A stretch of DNA of 27,384 nt from Gnetum montanum. Lineage: Eukaryota; Streptophyta; Gnetopsida; Gnetales; Gnetaceae. How positions within the stretch are numbered: the first letter of the stretch is position 1; every line of letters starts with the position of its first letter. Below are positions 9,291-20,009 of this stretch, one piece after another. The notes beneath the pieces were generated by a model, which searched no databases, had not been told where the DNA came from, and saw nothing but the letters and a program-made list of their open reading frames with translations. The stretch is taken from NCBI GenBank assembly GCA_015680685.1, contig MNCI01027496.1, positions 1,019,397 to 1,046,780 of the forward strand. Reading direction: 5' to 3'. A program made the position numbers and the translations under genes.

Positions 9291-9450
9291 GTGGTTGTTG
9301 GAACCTTGAAACAATTTTAATATATGTACACCCTAAGATATATAATCTAATTAAAAATTTATAACTTAACATTGCTCACAAGAATCGAATACATAACTTG
9401 GAGCTTTTAAATCAAAAGTTTTACCACTAGGCTAACACCTCATTGTTAGA
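9291..9450. repeat. Diverged dispersed repeat, copy 1
   Basis: It aligns over about 150 bp with 9540-9692. Shared words include GTTGTTG, TACCCT-AAGAT, TTTATAACT-AACATTA, and ACCACTAGGCTAACACCT against ATCATTAGGCTAATACCT. A segment near AGAATCGAATACATA resembles an inverted tRNA B box, which hints at a SINE-like or tRNA-related origin; that part is a guess. Confidence 0.5.
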
Positions 9451-9539
9451 TTCATCATAAAATGGTAGTACATCTTTTGAAGGATCTTTACCTAGTCACT
9501 TATTGTTAATCTTACATCAATAATCTTTACTATTAGCTA

Positions 9540-9692
9540 TAACCTTCTTGTTGATACTAGTTTTAAGAATATTTACCCTCAAGATGTACAACCAAGTCAG
9601 AACTTTATAACTCAACATTACCCATTAAAATCAAACACATAAATTGAAACTTCCAAATAAGTGTCTTATCATTAGGCTAATACCTTTTTCAT
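9540..9692. repeat. Diverged dispersed repeat, copy 2
   Basis: It is in the same orientation as copy 1, about 250 bp away and roughly 70% alike by eye. A weaker third relative may lie at 9840-9990 (AGAATCAAACTCATAACCTT, then GACCACTATGTTATACACTT), with the same order of landmarks. Confidence 0.5.
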
Positions 9693-9797
9693 TATTATTT
9701 GTTGTATAATGCTTACCTAAGCATAACTTATTGGAAATAAACCTATGAATTAGTGGACGTAAAAGTCAAGAATTAACTAATAGGTTTTCTACTAAGG

Positions 9798-9817
9798 TTC
9801 TTCTTCTTCTTCTTCTT
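9798..9817 (+). repeat. (TTC)n microsatellite
   Basis: About six to seven TTC units in non-coding sequence. Confidence 0.85.
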
Positions 9818-9990
9818 TTGGCATGGAAACTTAGGGTTGGTAGCATAAGGGTAGATGTGACTCATTAAATAAGAGGATCCCACCTCAAGGATATTTCACT
9901 ATTGCCACACTTGTAAGCGAAGATAAGAATCAAACTCATAACCTTCCAATCAAAAGATCATTGTCTTGACCACTATGTTATACACTTGGA

Positions 9991-11280
9991 TTTTAACAAA
10001 AGTAAAAAAACATAATAAAATAATATTACCAATTTTTTGAAATATATTTATATATAATAGGGTCTACCTATGTTTTACTTATGTTAGATTCCAACATCTC
10101 CCAATTTTTTAGGTTGTGCCAATAGGTGGCTCAAGTAATTAGTTGATTATCTTAGTAGACAAGAGGTTCCCACAAGTTACACTCCAGACATCATTAAATT
10201 TCTTTATAATTTTTCTAAAGTATCATGTTGGCTATTTGTCTTTGGATATGCTTATAATTATTCTTTGGAGTTCTAACAATCTCATCCTTTCTAAATTATT
10301 TGAGTTGTTAGAACTAGAACTACATGACTACATGTATTTCCAAGATATATATTCAACACAAAAATTAAGTTGGAGGTAACTTTGCATAATTTTTCAAGAA
10401 AATGTAAATTATTTTTTACTAAAATCCCTTTGATTTTGAAACTCAAAAAGTTTTGGCTAAAGCCCACTATGCTAAATAATGTTAGGAAACTTTTGAAGCT
10501 AAAAGTAATTTCACTAAAAGTTGCATGTCTTGGTTGAAAATTGAAGATGAATTTTATAAGGATTTTTTAAATTAATCAAAGGAAAGGATCATGTATCTAA
10601 ACTTCAATCATTTTAAATAAATGATTCCATCACTACAAATCCTAAGAATGTTAATAGTTTTTTGGCAAATCATTTTTCTTCTATTTTTTTTTCTAAAGAT
10701 TTTAGTAAGGACACCTTCAAGGCCTTTGGTATGCATATTTCCACCTCTTATTGATTTTAATGAAAGACATGACAAAGATTACAATGAAGAGGATTAGAGT
10801 GCACCAATGCAAACCAAGATTTCATATGTTCATACTGATTCTTATCATCCTAATTTTACATTTCTTTTTTACCAATATGAACAACTTAGATGGAAAGACC
10901 TATAAGCCAACATTGTCTTGTCACTTGAAAGTTCAACATCATCAATGGAATAGGAAATCCTCATAAGGTCAAATCTTAACCATGCATAAGAAGGATATCA
11001 AGTCATAAAAAATATGACTAGGCCACACTAGCCAATAGAGGCTCAAGCAAGAAGAAATGTCATTATGGAGGATTAGATATGAACAAGACAAAGGAAAGAA
11101 GGTGCCATAGATAATTTTATAAATAGAAAAAGAAGATTCTATATTCCAAACTAAGAAATTCTATCAAACATATGGATCTCATTTGCAAACACCAATCATT
11201 CATATTGAAGATATCATTAAAATAAAACTACATTCAGTTCTTGCAGAAATCCTTGAAAGAAATAGGAAGGACTCTAGATT
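9991..11280. other. AT-rich sequence of unknown origin before element B
   Basis: Reading frames at 10143-10379 and 10751-10966 have no recognisable motif. A short reading around 10510-10560 (MSWLKIEDEFYKDFLN) faintly recalls the region before the RT of plant LINEs but is too short to call. No LTR end or primer-binding site was found that would begin element B, so B's 5' boundary is unknown. Confidence 0.4.
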
Positions 11281-12157
11281 TAAGAGGAATTCAAGTCCTA
11301 AGACCTCCAATGGACTAAAGAAGAGATGAATCAAGAAGTCACAGAAGGAGAACTAGTTAGCACTATTCTCTAACTCCTATATCTTCTTCCTCACATTCAT
11401 CAATAGATTTTGATAGAAGAGAGTGAAGACTAAGGGATTATGATGAGGAAAGAAGGAAAGATCATGAAATACATGCATACAAAGTAAGGAATCCTAATGA
11501 AGAGGAAGATAACCATGATGAATGAGGAGAAAGGATTAGACATGAAAGGAGAGAGCACTATGAGCATTAGAGAAATCACCACTATGATAAAGCTCATGAA
11601 TCTGAAGACCATGAAGAATCACTATTACCCACTCACAACATGATCAACATCATGAAGCTACGTACATTCTGACCTAGCTTTTAAGGAATAGTCACATCAA
11701 GTGACTTGACATGAATAATATCCAAAAATTCAAAGGTGGATATAATGTAGATCCAGAACACCATCTCCAAACCTTCCATGATGTCTATGCCCTATGAAAC
11801 ATAAAAAATGATTCATAGAAATTGAAGTTGTTTCCTATAACACTCATAAAGGAAGCAGAAAGCTAGTATAAATCCTTAAAACTAGAATCAATTCAAAGAT
11901 GGAGTCCCATGCTAGAACTCTTTAATGACAAATATAAAAGTTATTCTAGTGTGTTAAACTTAAGAAAAAAAATCTAATGATGGAAAAAAAAAGATACATA
12001 AATCCCTTGAAGTAGCAATGGGCATGTACTACTCCTTGTTGCATAGGTGCCTAAGCCATGAATTCTCTCAGTGGGAACAACTATGACATATCATCGATGG
12101 ACTAAGGAATAAGACAACAACCCTTGGGGTATATGCCCAAGGCAAATTATCTAAGAC

Positions 12158-12525
12158 TAGTTTAGCTATATATTTATACTATATATCTATTATTTGGTTG
12201 AGAGAATATTATATATTTCAAAAATTAATAAAATCTCAAATTAATTCATTGAGAATTGATATTCATATTGAAAACCAAAATCAAAATGATTGTACGTTAT
12301 TCAATAATAATTCTTGTGAAAATTTCTATTAATTTGATTCATAGTGTTTTTTTTCCATGGCCTAGACTTTACATAGCATTTTTTTCCATGGCCTGGACTT
12401 TCCATTGCATTTTTCTCCATCGTGTAGGATCTTACGTGGTGCGTGACATGAAGGGTGGAAAAATACACTCCCCCTCCCCCCATCACACCAGATGTATTGG
12501 CCTCTCGGCCAAAATGACAGCTCAT
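12158..12525. mobile_element. Insertion in gag of element B with a MITE-like left end
   Basis: Comparison with gag of element A shows about 370 bp with no counterpart. Its first 60 bp (TAGTTTAGCTATATATTTAT onward) resemble the end of the foldback MITE at 8132, including the later GGTTGAGAGAAT word. The other end is different: GC-richer, with a 16 bp hairpin TTGGCCTCTCGGCCAA (12497-12512) and a C-rich run. No matching inverted end or clear target duplication was found, so it may be a chimera or a deletion derivative. Confidence 0.55.
12348..12440 (+). repeat. 31 bp tandem repeat, about 2.7 units
   Basis: The unit has T7 followed by CCATGGCCT and CATTGCA-like words. CCAT occurs at 12355, 12386 and 12417, exactly 31 bp apart. 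Units one and two are nearly identical; the third is diverged and partial. It lies inside the insertion in element B. Confidence 0.8.
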
Positions 12526-13629
12526 TGGATTTAAAGGCTAATAGATCAAGTGGTGAAAGAGGAATGAGAGTTCAGGAAAAGAAAATAAGCTAAAGGATAT
12601 AATAGAGATTCAACACTCAAAAAAGGGATGTAAGGATATATGAATCACAAGAGGAAGAAACATTAGAGAATATAATCCAGTAGAAGACTCTACCTATCTA
12701 GAAATTAGCCAATGATCTTGCTACAAAACTAGAGAAAATGTGGGATTCTATAGATGAGAATTTTGCAATAGTACTAAAGATAATAAAGGAAAGGACCAAA
12801 TAAGCCTTTAATAGAAGTAAGAACAAAAAGAAGAAAAGAGATAATGGGTGTGAAAACTACAAGAATAAAGGGAAAGTTGCTATGGTAGAGGAAGTAACAG
12901 ACTCAAGTTTAGAAGATGATAAAGGTTGTAAGGTGTGCAAATATGAACATCCTAAAGGATGTTTCCCTATTATCACCCACTTACAAGAGTTTGTGACATA
13001 TGTACTTAATCCAAAGTTTGTCAAGAAATAAATACCTAGGTAATTACATTATTTGCAAGGTAATTTCAAATAGCCCTACCAACAACCATACTATCCAAGT
13101 GGGGATTATTCTCAATCAGGAGAGTAATGCCAATAGCAAATGCAACAACCACAATCGTGGAGAATGCCACCACCAAAAAAACAATATCCATACAAGCAAA
13201 CTAATTCGTATGGATACTTTGTAAAACATCTAATCTCTCCTAGAAACATTTCTATTCATACTTACTCTTCTTACTATCCACCAGAATATCACAAATTCAC
13301 TGCCTTACACATGGATCCTAATTCTTACATATCTCAAATAGCACCTAGTTTATTATATCAAGCTTCCAATCTATTACCACTAGTACTACCACCATTCATG
13401 CAAGGAGAACTGCCAACACAACCATAACAAAAGAGTGCTACTAGGACAAACACCACCTAAGAGGACACAATGACAAGTGAACTAAGAAAAATTTTGAAGG
13501 ATGGAAACTTCATCTAACTTTGCCCCATCTACACAAGGCCCTTAGGAGAACATCATGTTTCTGAAATCAATAGAGAACACTCTAACTACTATCATTCTTA
13601 CACAAACTATTACATATTGGATAAAAGCT

Positions 13630-13954
13630 TTAGCACTTCCTAAGGAGAGAACAAATCTAGGAAGTCCTTTAGTCTACCTTCAACTACCAAGGCAAGAATC
13701 ATGTAAGGCTCTATTAGATTCTAGGTTAGGTGTTACCCTTATATCCCAAGACATGTATAAGGTTTGAAGTCCTCCTCCACTACAGAAAAGTAACATAAGA
13801 TTAGAGCTAGCAGATCAATCGATTACTATTCTACATAGATAAGTGTAGGATGTAATCACTATAATCAATGGCTAGTCCTATCCTATCAATTCTTTTATCA
13901 TACACATGGGGAAGAATTAAGGGGAATTTCATATCATCATGGGAAGAGCATGGC
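13630..13954 (+). pseudogene. Protease region of element B, truncated
   Basis: Reads LGSPLVYLQLPRQESCKALL, then DSRLGVTLISQDMYKV, then SNIRLELADQSITI and, after damage, HIIMGRAWL, colinear with the protease of element A. The catalytic loop is DSRLG where D-S/L-G-A-S is expected, so it is altered. It ends abruptly at the LTR of element C, directly after the IIMGRAWL flap-region motif. One frameshift and stops precede the cut. Confidence 0.75.
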
Positions 13955-14898
13955 TGATGAGTAACTAGGTACCCCTATGCCCAACCAAACGAATCACAAA
14001 GTCTTCATGCACAATCTAATTGAAATCTATGGACTCTATAGTTTCCAATGCACTAGCTCTCTAGGAGGTAAACTTTATGTTGGGGACATTCGTTGTCTTC
14101 CCAACTATACTTGTGAAGCTCAAGGATATGGTGTAAGTATAATTAAGGCACATGATTTTTCTCATTTTATAGTTTATGGTTTTGGTACTTAAAGTAAAGA
14201 GATGAAGTGGCATAATAACTAATCTAATTTAATGACTTAACTAGCCTCTAAGTAGTCCTAACATAAGCATCTAATCCTACTTTATGTACACATCCTAAAC
14301 CCATGTATCCACTGCTGGGTTACCAAGCACTACGCTACTAATGCACTAAGCAATAATGCTACTAGGATTACCAAGTGAATATGTGTTGACACTTGAAGTG
14401 GTCATACTCATGTGTTTAATCTATTTAGCTTAAATAATTAACTGATCACTTAAATTCTAATTTACCTTAATTAATTGCATATTTAATGAAAACAATGAAT
14501 GCATAAATAAATCATTAATCTATTCTAAGTGCTACAAGGTTTGATCAAAAGACTCATCTTTATTACTATATACACTAGTGTGGTTCAGGTACAATAATGC
14601 TTAAATAAAGATTTATACACTTTCTAACTCCTGTTGTAGGCACTTAGAGAAACATTCTAACTTTCAAATGGACAAACTACAAGAGCTCTACTACTAATAT
14701 GACTTGAATGCTACATAAATACTACTGGGATCTCGTATTTATAGTTTTTTCTATAAGACTACATCAACAGGGTCCCATAGACATTACAAATGCTATGTTG
14801 ACATGGCCTTGTCGATGGGGCAACACCATGTAAATGGGGCCCCATTAACAAGGCTACATCAATGAGGATCCATCGACGTGACACTTTGACGCTCATCA
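13955..14898 (-). repeat. 3' LTR of element C (944 bp)
   Basis: On the minus strand it starts TGATGAGC at 14898 and ends ACTCATCA at 13955, and it lies directly after a polypurine tract. The last 50 bases align with the ends of the A and E LTRs, as does a middle part containing GGTAATCC and TAGCAT words. A TATA box is at 14743-14736. It sits exactly in the protease of element B. Reading frames at 13977-14192 and elsewhere inside it are chance. Confidence 0.85.
14736..14743 (-). promoter_or_regulatory. LTR TATA box, element C
   Basis: TATAAATA on the minus strand, about 155 bases after the LTR start. The A and E LTRs have the same octamer about 75-100 bases in. Confidence 0.55.
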
Positions 14899-14912
14899 TA
14901 CCCCCACAACTG
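14899..14912 (-). other. Polypurine tract of element C
   Basis: On the minus strand AGTTGTGGGGGTA directly precedes the LTR start TGATGAGC. The preceding 50 bases (CCATACCTT ... GAGTTTTCACTC) align with those before the 3' LTR of element A. Confidence 0.75.
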
Positions 14913-15249
14913 AGTGAAAACTCATTCTCAACTTTCTTTATAAACTTGAAAAGGTATGGAATTATTGACTAACTCTTGACATAACAAAATTGAGTACCCT
15001 AATGTACAAATTAACAAATTAAAAAATTGTGATGTTCATTACACAAAATTAAACACCATGACATGACTACACTAAAATTGGATAGCACATCCTCTAATGG
15101 CATGAAGATGATGGAGAAGATCAGATAGTCCCAAATGGTGAAGGCTCCTGAGGTTCTAAAGGACCTTCGCCTACATTGAACACGTGTGATAGCTAAGGTA
15201 GCTATGGCTATCCTGCTATGGCTACAACCTTTGGTGGAAGGCAAAAGGC
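14913..15249 (-). other. 3' untranslated region of element C after the additional gene
   Basis: Its last 60-130 bases before the polypurine tract resemble the matching part of element A. The remainder has no clear counterpart. The reading frame at 15011-15244 has no recognisable motif. Confidence 0.5.
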
Positions 15250-17957
15250 ATCTAGTAATGCCTTCATCTTCTCTTCCTTACTTCAGGGATCATTCATAGT
15301 CCACATGGCATCACCAATGTGGACTGGAATGGGGATACCCCATCGACAGGGCATTATTGAAAACATCTCCTTTACATTGACAAACTAGGTAGTGAAGTGT
15401 TTGCAATCAACATTGAACGCCCTTACTATGTTTTGCAACTCTTAATAGTCATTCATTCTTCTAGCCAAGTTCTTGGTGGCAAATCTTTGATCAATGTATT
15501 TTCCCTTAAGAACTTCAAGTTCAGCATTTTCCATGGTAAGCTTCTACTTGATGTGTTTGTGATGCTTGAACTAGGCCTCATACAACAAGTACGAGCTAGC
15601 CACTTGTTTCTCCAATTTTGACCATGACCATCCGACAGTCAACATGGCTAGATTTACATATAAAAGCTTGGCAAGATCCATATATTTCATCATCTCTTCA
15701 ACTGGATTTCTAACTTGTTGTAGGCATCTATCCCATCAAAAATAGGCTACCAAGCTTCTCTTCCTTACTAGACTTGTTGGAGGGCTTCATTCACTTTCAC
15801 CTTCACCAACTAGATGTGTTTTTCATTTACTTCTTTTTGTAGATCAACCTACTCTCTATAATGATCTTTGACTCTCTCAAATTTGAGAGCCTTCAATTTC
15901 CAAGCAACTACCTCGAACATAATTTTCTGGTGAAGGACATGGACCTCCTCCATGGAAAGATTTCTATTTTCCACTACCAATCTCCTTAGTTGTCTATTTT
16001 CTTTGGCCAATTTCTCCTACTATTAATGGATTACATTAGTTAATTATTGTTTGTGCTCATCAACATTTCGTAGGCGATGGTTCTTTACGATTAATTGTAT
16101 GTTCTCTTCATGGGTCTAATCCAAGGCCTTTTGAATTTTGTGATGTGTGGCCTTTATCAAGGATCAGTAGAACACCATCATTTCCATTGCATCCTCAACC
16201 CCTTTCAGTCTAGTGTTGAGTTGTTTAATAGCTTCATCTCTTGTCAATGCCAAGTTGAGAAATGCAGGGTCAGCAATCTAGGCTCTTAATTCATCAACTT
16301 TAGTAGTCAATCATTCGTTCAACTCCTTGGCTATTTTGAGTTGCCCCTCCAAGATGATGTTCTTACCCCTTACCTCTAGCAGCTTCGCTAGGTTGTAGTA
16401 ATATTGTCTGGAAGGTCAAAGACATCTGAAAGTAGTTACTCGATTCCTACCAATCGGTCCAACAAATTTTCATGTTGTGCTGCACTTATTCTGTCACTTG
16501 TGATCCTTGCAAATTTCTTCACATCTTTGAGTGTAGTGATGTCTAATGAAAATTCCACAGGTGCATTGAGCATTTCGGCAATACATTCAACAACACCTCT
16601 ACTATTGTCTTTTGTCCTTGATGCTACATCACCAATATAGTTGCCCCCTCACCTTCCTCTAAGTACACTGAGAAGGTCATGGTGTTTCTAGAGATTTTTA
16701 AGTGTCTACTATTCTGTGAGAGATATTATGACCTCTCTAGCATAATATTTGACCTTACATGTAGCTACATTCTTTGGGCTGAGAAAATAGATCCACCTCC
16801 ATCTATCAAGATGATTTTTCTTGCCACCTCATTTAGGTGACTCATTACTAGTCTATATACAGATAGGTTCCAACCACTTGTGCCTACTTATTACTCTTGT
16901 TCACTTAAGAGCCATTCTTGGTATTTGTGCAACCATTGGGTGGTTGCAACAATGTCTGGCACAATTGTTTAAGTGGCTAGTAGAGGTGGTGATTGCTACT
17001 CTTCTTCTCGGATAGTCATTGTAGGCATCTTGTCTTTCATCATTTTTGACCAATTGGTAGCTGAAACATGCCTGACAACATCATTACTATAACAGACTAT
17101 TTCTCCCCTCTGACAAAGTTTCCTGATGAGTCATGGAAAGGAGAGTGCCTTTCTTCCACATTCATTTTCTTTAAACTGCTTCTCCATCTCTACATAGATC
17201 AGCTGTGGAAGGTTGATAAGGAATCTCCCAGTCAGAGCAATGCATGCTCAAGCAGAGAAGGCAATGATTTTCTTGGCCTCACTATTGGATTGAGGTGAAA
17301 GGTTGTAATCTTGTAGTGGATCTTGCCGATGTGAGTGCATCAAACTCTTTACAGTCAATACCAAAGCATCATTGCATCCATTCTTTCTTAATGCTAGGGT
17401 CCACCTACATTGGAATCTCAGTAAGACTTCCCCTATTTCTAGCAACCCAAGCACTATAGCAATAGCCTACATCAAGTAGGACACTAAGATGTCCTTGATT
17501 TTTACTATGGATCTAGGCTGCCTTTTGTTTGAAAATAAAAATGTCTCTTCCATGTACCACTCCTTAGTGGAAGTGAAATTAGCCACATGGGAGAGGCCTT
17601 CAGTTGGTCCTACACTTCTTTTGGTTCTTGCTTCACGAAAGGGCCAAAGTTTAACTCTTGGAGCATCATTTTTTAGACCTTCCTAGATTTGATCTGATTC
17701 AAACAAGCTTTTGTCAAGGTTACCTCAAGATTTTATTGTGGTGCTAATGCATCGTCCTGATGGGAGTGTTCTTTTGCTGCTATTGGTTCTAAAATTTATT
17801 GGATAAATTCCACCTCAACCTCTTCTCTAAGAGGACCTATGGTGTGGGTTGCTAGCAATTCTTCCTAGGCTTGTTCTTGGCCCCTTCCCATTCTAGGTCG
17901 TTTCTCCCTTGGTTGAGATGGTCCTGCTTCCTGCATGTGCTTTCCTTTTGGTGCCAT
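15250..17957 (-). pseudogene. Additional gene of element C: plant-transposon-like domain plus long coiled coil
   Basis: A decayed gene of about 900 codons on the coding strand of C, in the position of env. It can start at the ATG at 17957 (ATGGCACC context): MAPKGKHMQEAGPSQPREKR, a basic leader. Around 17450-17000 it reads FSACIALTGRFLINLPQLIY and, further on, ALSFP*LIRKLCQRGEI. This order recalls the 'putative plant transposon protein' domain, where a helix pair precedes 'LPFPSLITxLCxxAGV'; that match is from memory and modest. From about 16450 to 15450 it is rich in Glu, Lys, Leu and Val with heptad-like spacing (LAKENRQLRRLVVENRN), so long coiled coils are likely. I see no signal peptide or membrane segment, so a classical envelope protein is unlikely. 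Stops and at least three frame changes make it inactive. Element A lacks it. Confidence 0.6.
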
Positions 17958-19194
17958 CTATGGTCATAACACATCCATGGATTAGTAGATACAATGTGTA
18001 ACTTTAAATTTTTGAATACCTTCTCTTGTTAGTTAGTTACACTTTGGCTAAGGTTGGACCATGGCAAATTGATTATTTTATTAATTATTTATTGTAAATG
18101 TTACTAGAGTTTTTTGGAAAGATTTCAATCTTGTAATCTAGTCTTTAATAGTTGAGTTCTTAGTTAAACCTTTGTGGGAGTTAAAAGATGGCAAAAAAAA
18201 AATTTGTCAAAACTGGCACATTTGTGGCCCCCATGATGAAGAGCTTACCTCCAATAACTGTAGGTCAAAAAATAGAGTGATTTGGATAAACAGTTAGGAA
18301 GTTATGGGCTCTAAAAATTTGAAAAACTCCCTAGGTTTTTGTGTAAAAATTATCAAGTGGGGTCACATCTATATATAGTATTTTTTTTTTTGCCACATTA
18401 ATAGAGCCACGTATATGGGGCCAATAGGAAAAATTTTGAAATTTGAATATTTTAAAAAATACAAGGAATTTTTCAATGAATTTAGGATCCTTGAAATCCC
18501 ACAAAAGCCAAGAATGTGATAAAATTATTAGATAGGATCTTTCAACGCTTAAGAATTAAAAAATTTGATGGAGCATGTGTTTAATGAATACAATATGTAA
18601 AGGAGAACATGGCCTGATGTAGAAGATGGGTGTACGAAAGATTCTGATTACAAGAATTCCTAAGGATAAGGTGCTTAATGAACCTAACCAAGAGATAAGC
18701 AAGTGGATCCTTCCCTTAGCAGGCACATGCCTTGTTTGCCCTTGCATAACCTCCACCTAAGGATTCCATGGGCCCCATAGGTGATTAATGGTCAATGGAG
18801 GTTAAGGACCAAAACCCAGAGGATTCTACCTAAGAATTCAAATACATCAAACCAAGACACAAAATTGAGAACATGGACTTTGGTAGTGAGGTGAGTTACA
18901 GATAGGATGGATGGATGATGGAGAAGGTGAAATGGAATTCTAAATTGAGGTCATAAAAAATTCCTTATGGAGTTTTGTGTTTAAAATGACTTGAGAAGAT
19001 CCATTCTTAGTCCAGACCAAAACCAACCTCTTTTAGTGACTTCACATTACCACTCCAAGACCAATCTATCCCCTTGAGACACAAGAGTGCACCCATAGAA
19101 CAACCACCATTCCATAAAGAGAAGAAAAGACAAGTAAGAAGTGAGAGAGGGCCTTAGTTAGAGGGAACCTTCAGGCATGGGTAACATGTCTTTC

Positions 19195-19255
19195 TAGTTC
19201 CATAACTAGTGCTTGTAGCCCATTTATTTATCTAAGGGGTGTGCTTTAAATTTCC
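19195..19255 (-). other. Highly conserved non-coding block, element C copy
   Basis: On the minus strand it reads AGCACACCCCTTAG, then TGGGCTACAAGCACTAGTTA, almost as in element A at 4065-4135. A pyrimidine-rich tract follows in both. Confidence 0.6.
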
Positions 19256-19271
19256 ATTATGTTTTGTTTTT

Positions 19272-19296
19272 TTTTTCTTTCTTTCTTTCTTTCTTT
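19272..19296 (+). repeat. (TTTC)n microsatellite
   Basis: About six TTTC units preceded and followed by T runs. Confidence 0.85.
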
Positions 19297-20009
19297 TTGG
19301 ATGGGACCCACATCATGCGAAGACTTTATTTAACTTCTTATTATTGGATGACATGGAACGATAAGAATTCTATGAAAATATTCAAGCACCCAAGGAAGTA
19401 GAAAAGTACAGAGAGTATTGAGTCCCCTTGAAGTCACACCCTGTGCAAACCTTTGAATCCTCCCCAATTCTAGAAACTACCAAGGTCATAAATGTATTAA
19501 AAGTTTATTTAATGAAAGGAACCTCAAACTTCCAAAACAAGAAAAACCATAGAGTTTGTGAATGGGTGGATGTCATGGACTCACTATCTATTCCATGCAA
19601 AAGGAACCATGACTTAGCCATTGGCACAAAAATTCAAAAATAGAAACCAAACATTAGTAAACAAAACATAAAGCACAAACCACCATTAATAACAGCTATA
19701 TCACCACTGTGTCTTATTGGCACAAAGCATGTTTATTAGCAAAACTTTGAGAATCACACTAAATCCAAACAAAGTAAAATATATAAGAAAGTTTAAAATA
19801 TTCAAGAAAGATTTAAATGTACTAACAATGATGTAAAATAAAAAAATTTATAAAATACGAAAAGTTTTGAAAAGTCAAAAATATGTAAAATAAATAAATT
19901 ACAAGATCAAAAATGTGGAAGAAAAAAATAGAAAAACTAAGGAGCCATATGGATTATTAGCATAGATGGCCATCTCCCCCACAACTGAGTTGGAAGGAGG
20001 AGATTCAAA

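Larger units (their letters stand above)
11711..13030 (+). pseudogene. gag, element B, interrupted by an insertion
   Basis: From the ATG at 11711: MNNIQKFKGGYNVDPEHHLQ, then KLKLFPITLIKEAES and QRWSPMLELFNDKYKSYSS, parallel to element A gag. At about 12130 it reads WGICPRQII, then is interrupted at 12158 and resumes near 12526 with the equivalent of A's LLEQVTKEE (here LIEQVVKEE). The knuckle GCKVCKYEHPKGCFPIITHL falls at about 12927-12986. A Lys-rich stretch precedes it, as in A. Many stops and some frame changes make it non-functional. Confidence 0.75.
11281..13954 (+). mobile_element. Element B: gag-protease remnant of the same retrotransposon family
   Basis: It is colinear with element A from the charged N-terminal tract through gag to the protease, at clearly lower identity. 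It is truncated at 13954, where the 3' LTR of element C begins in the middle of the protease flap region. Its 5' LTR, primer-binding site and pol are not in the window. It also carries an insertion in gag at about 12158-12525. Confidence 0.8.
17958..19985 (-). other. Non-coding region of element C between integrase and the additional gene
   Basis: Colinear with 3420-4830 of element A on the opposite strand. It contains the conserved block at 19195-19255, a (TTTC)n run at 19272-19296 and two G-run motifs (19985-19973 and 18236-18226). About 415 bases before the additional gene, ACTATATATAGATG on the minus strand (18378-18365) looks like a TATA box. The short plus-strand frame at 19428-19643 is antisense to the element and has no support from element A. 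Confidence 0.65.

Noticed and set aside
10380-10620. A LINE-like reverse transcriptase fragment
   Set aside because: Only a short phrase (MSWLKIEDEFYKDFLN) recalls plant LINEs, in a frame full of stops and with no RT motif nearby.
12490-12530. A U2 snRNA-like start (TTGGCCTCTCGGCCAA)
   Set aside because: It resembles the U2 'CTCGGCC' word only over a few bases; the rest of the gene is absent and the hairpin is explained by its own symmetry.
13955-18600. The additional gene and its LTR as a separate non-autonomous retrotransposon next to element C
   Set aside because: No LTR end or primer-binding site was found near 18000-18600, and element A aligns with both the sequence before the gene (18275-18225) and after it (14960-14899). 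It remains the main alternative.
19428-19643. Antisense gene in the 3' region of element C
   Set aside because: The matching antisense frame in element A (3967-3782) aligns only after an indel and gives no shared protein pattern beyond a few residues.
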